Below, piece by piece: positions 33,818 to 34,647 of a DNA stretch of 34,647 nt. Source of the stretch: Ignavibacteriales bacterium (GTDB taxonomy: Bacteria; Bacteroidota; Ignavibacteria; Ignavibacteriales; Melioribacteraceae); contig JAGUYK010000031.1 in NCBI GenBank assembly GCA_020061355.1, positions 1 through 34,647 of the forward strand. The letters run 5' to 3'. Made by a program: the position numbers and the translations under genes. Each line of letters begins with the position of its first letter. Within the stretch, counting starts at the first letter, position 1. The notes under the pieces are model-generated. The model was not told where the DNA came from, made no database searches, and saw nothing but the letters and a program-made list of their open reading frames with translations.

Positions 33818-34647
33818 ATGTCACATGGAATAGTTACAACAATAGCTCAGCGATGCAAAAGATGTTATTCCTGCATTAGAGAATGCCCTGCCAAAGCAAT
33901 AATGGTTATTAATGGGCAGGCTGTAGTTATTGAAGAAAGATGCATCAGTTGCGGTCATTGTGTTAAGGTCTGTTCGCAAAATGCAAAACAAATTCTTAGT
34001 GATATTGAAACGGTAATTCATGATTTAATCCCGACCGGTAATACTATAGCGATGCTTGCACCTTCATTCCCTGCATCGTTTCCGGAAAATTATTCCAAAG
34101 TTTCTTCCGCTTTACGACAAATTGGATTTAAAATGGTTACAGAAACGGCATTCGGTGCCGATCTTATAAGTAAACACTACTCCGAATATGCACAGGGAAA
34201 TGAAGATCATACCATTATTAGCAGTGCTTGCCCGGCTGTTTTTAACTGGATTGAAAAATACTTTGTTGATATTGTACCTAACATTGCTAAAGTTGTATCA
34301 CCAATGATTGCTATGGGAAGATATTTAAAAAAGAATTTTGGTGAGGATACCAAGGTTGTTTTCATTGGTCCTTGCGTTGCCAAAAAAAGTGAATGTAAAG
34401 ATAGTTCGGTTAGTGATGCAGTTGATGCTGTGCTTACATTCAAAGAGTTAAAACAAATATTTGAGTATTACAAAATTGATATAGATCAATTACCAGAATC
34501 GGATTTAGACCCCCCTCATGCATTCCTCGGCAAATCATTTCCATTGACGGGCGGATTGTTGAAAACAGCCAATATATCGGGTGATATTCTGGAAAAGGAG
34601 ATAATCGTCGTAGAAGGAAAAGAAAGAGTTGAGGAAATTATTCATGA
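33818..34647 (+). CDS. hydS: sensory-type [FeFe]-hydrogenase-like protein (HydS-like), partial
   Basis: The first 276 residues are in the window. An N-terminal ferredoxin domain (Cys13, 16, 19, 23 and Cys42, 45, 48, 52) leads into an H-cluster domain. Motif 1 is SSACPAVFNW, where the proton-transfer Cys of catalytic enzymes is replaced by Ala137 and the ligand Cys138 is kept. Motif 2 is IGPCVAKKSE, with Gly for the usual Met and the ligand Cys186. These changes are reported in sensory [FeFe]-hydrogenases, such as Thermotoga HydS, which often carry a PAS domain after the H domain. Motif 3 and any sensory domain lie beyond the window. It starts 24 bases after hydA, with no strong ribosome binding site. 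Confidence 0.85.
   Translation, partial: MSHGIVTTIAQRCKRCYSCIRECPAKAIMVINGQAVVIEERCISCGHCVKVCSQNAKQILSDIETVIHDLIPTGNTIAMLAPSFPASFPENYSKVSSALRQIGFKMVTETAFGADLISKHYSEYAQGNEDHTIISSACPAVFNWIEKYFVDIVPNIAKVVSPMIAMGRYLKKNFGEDTKVVFIGPCVAKKSECKDSSVSDAVDAVLTFKELKQIFEYYKIDIDQLPESDLDPPHAFLGKSFPLTGGLLKTANISGDILEKEIIVVEGKERVEEIIH

Noticed and set aside
1-34647. CRISPR arrays, tRNA or rRNA genes, insertion sequences and prophage
   Set aside because: Read through on both strands, no regular spacer-repeat array, cloverleaf or rRNA-like stretch, transposase or phage gene was recognised. A formal tRNA or ncRNA search was not possible here.

Overview
The window looks like a stretch of chromosome from an AT-rich, anaerobic or facultative Gram-negative bacterium of the Bacteroidota/Chlorobiota/Ignavibacteriota neighbourhood. 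This is inferred from the mix of genes: several lipoproteins with Cys lipoboxes, a DUF2807 head-GIN lipoprotein, ClpC and FloA in a Gram-negative-looking background, a PduS/PduT pair, and a trimeric [FeFe]-hydrogenase. No rRNA or tRNA gene is present to fix the taxonomy.

Layout. 1-1500: the 5' part of an AHSA1/SRPBCC gene, a small lipoprotein, and a BrnT/BrnA toxin-antitoxin pair whose toxin is broken by an in-frame stop. 1483-5003 (minus): a D-Ala-D-Ala carboxypeptidase (DacB) and a UvrD/PcrA helicase. 5016-5545: a patch of hairpin repeats bracketing a small GIY-YIG nuclease gene. 5580-8260: an MFS/POT-like transporter and a DegT/DnrJ sugar aminotransferase, ended by a clear terminator. 8297-9855 (minus): FloA and a small membrane-anchored protein of unknown function.

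10038-17866 is a co-directional, tightly packed seven-gene run: clpC, phhB, pyrE, a secreted M64 peptidase, a SpoIIE-type phosphatase, pduS and pduT. The last two form an orphan redox module of a bacterial microcompartment: a flavin/Fe-S reductase and its Fe-S-carrying tandem-BMC shell protein. No other shell or core enzyme gene is in view. 17869-20600 holds small accessory genes: a lipoprotein, a membrane protein, an exported RidA, a cupin and a membrane-anchored VOC protein.

20585-26925 (minus) is a three-gene unit: a 1302-residue protein with an N-terminal TPR-like region and three CbbX/SpoVK-type AAA modules (the third visibly degenerate), followed by the ATPase and permease of an ABC transporter. 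27084-29333 holds a DUF2807 lipoprotein, PurE and a CDF metal transporter. 29571-34647 is a hydrogenase operon: HydC, HydB and HydA of an NAD(P)-linked, probably electron-bifurcating [FeFe]-hydrogenase, followed by the start of a second, sensory-type [FeFe]-hydrogenase protein cut by the window edge. The most interesting pieces are the phosphatase-pduS-pduT module, the triple-AAA protein with its ABC transporter, the hydrogenase with its linked sensor, and the repeat-bracketed GIY-YIG gene. No CRISPR array, rRNA, tRNA, insertion sequence or prophage was seen.
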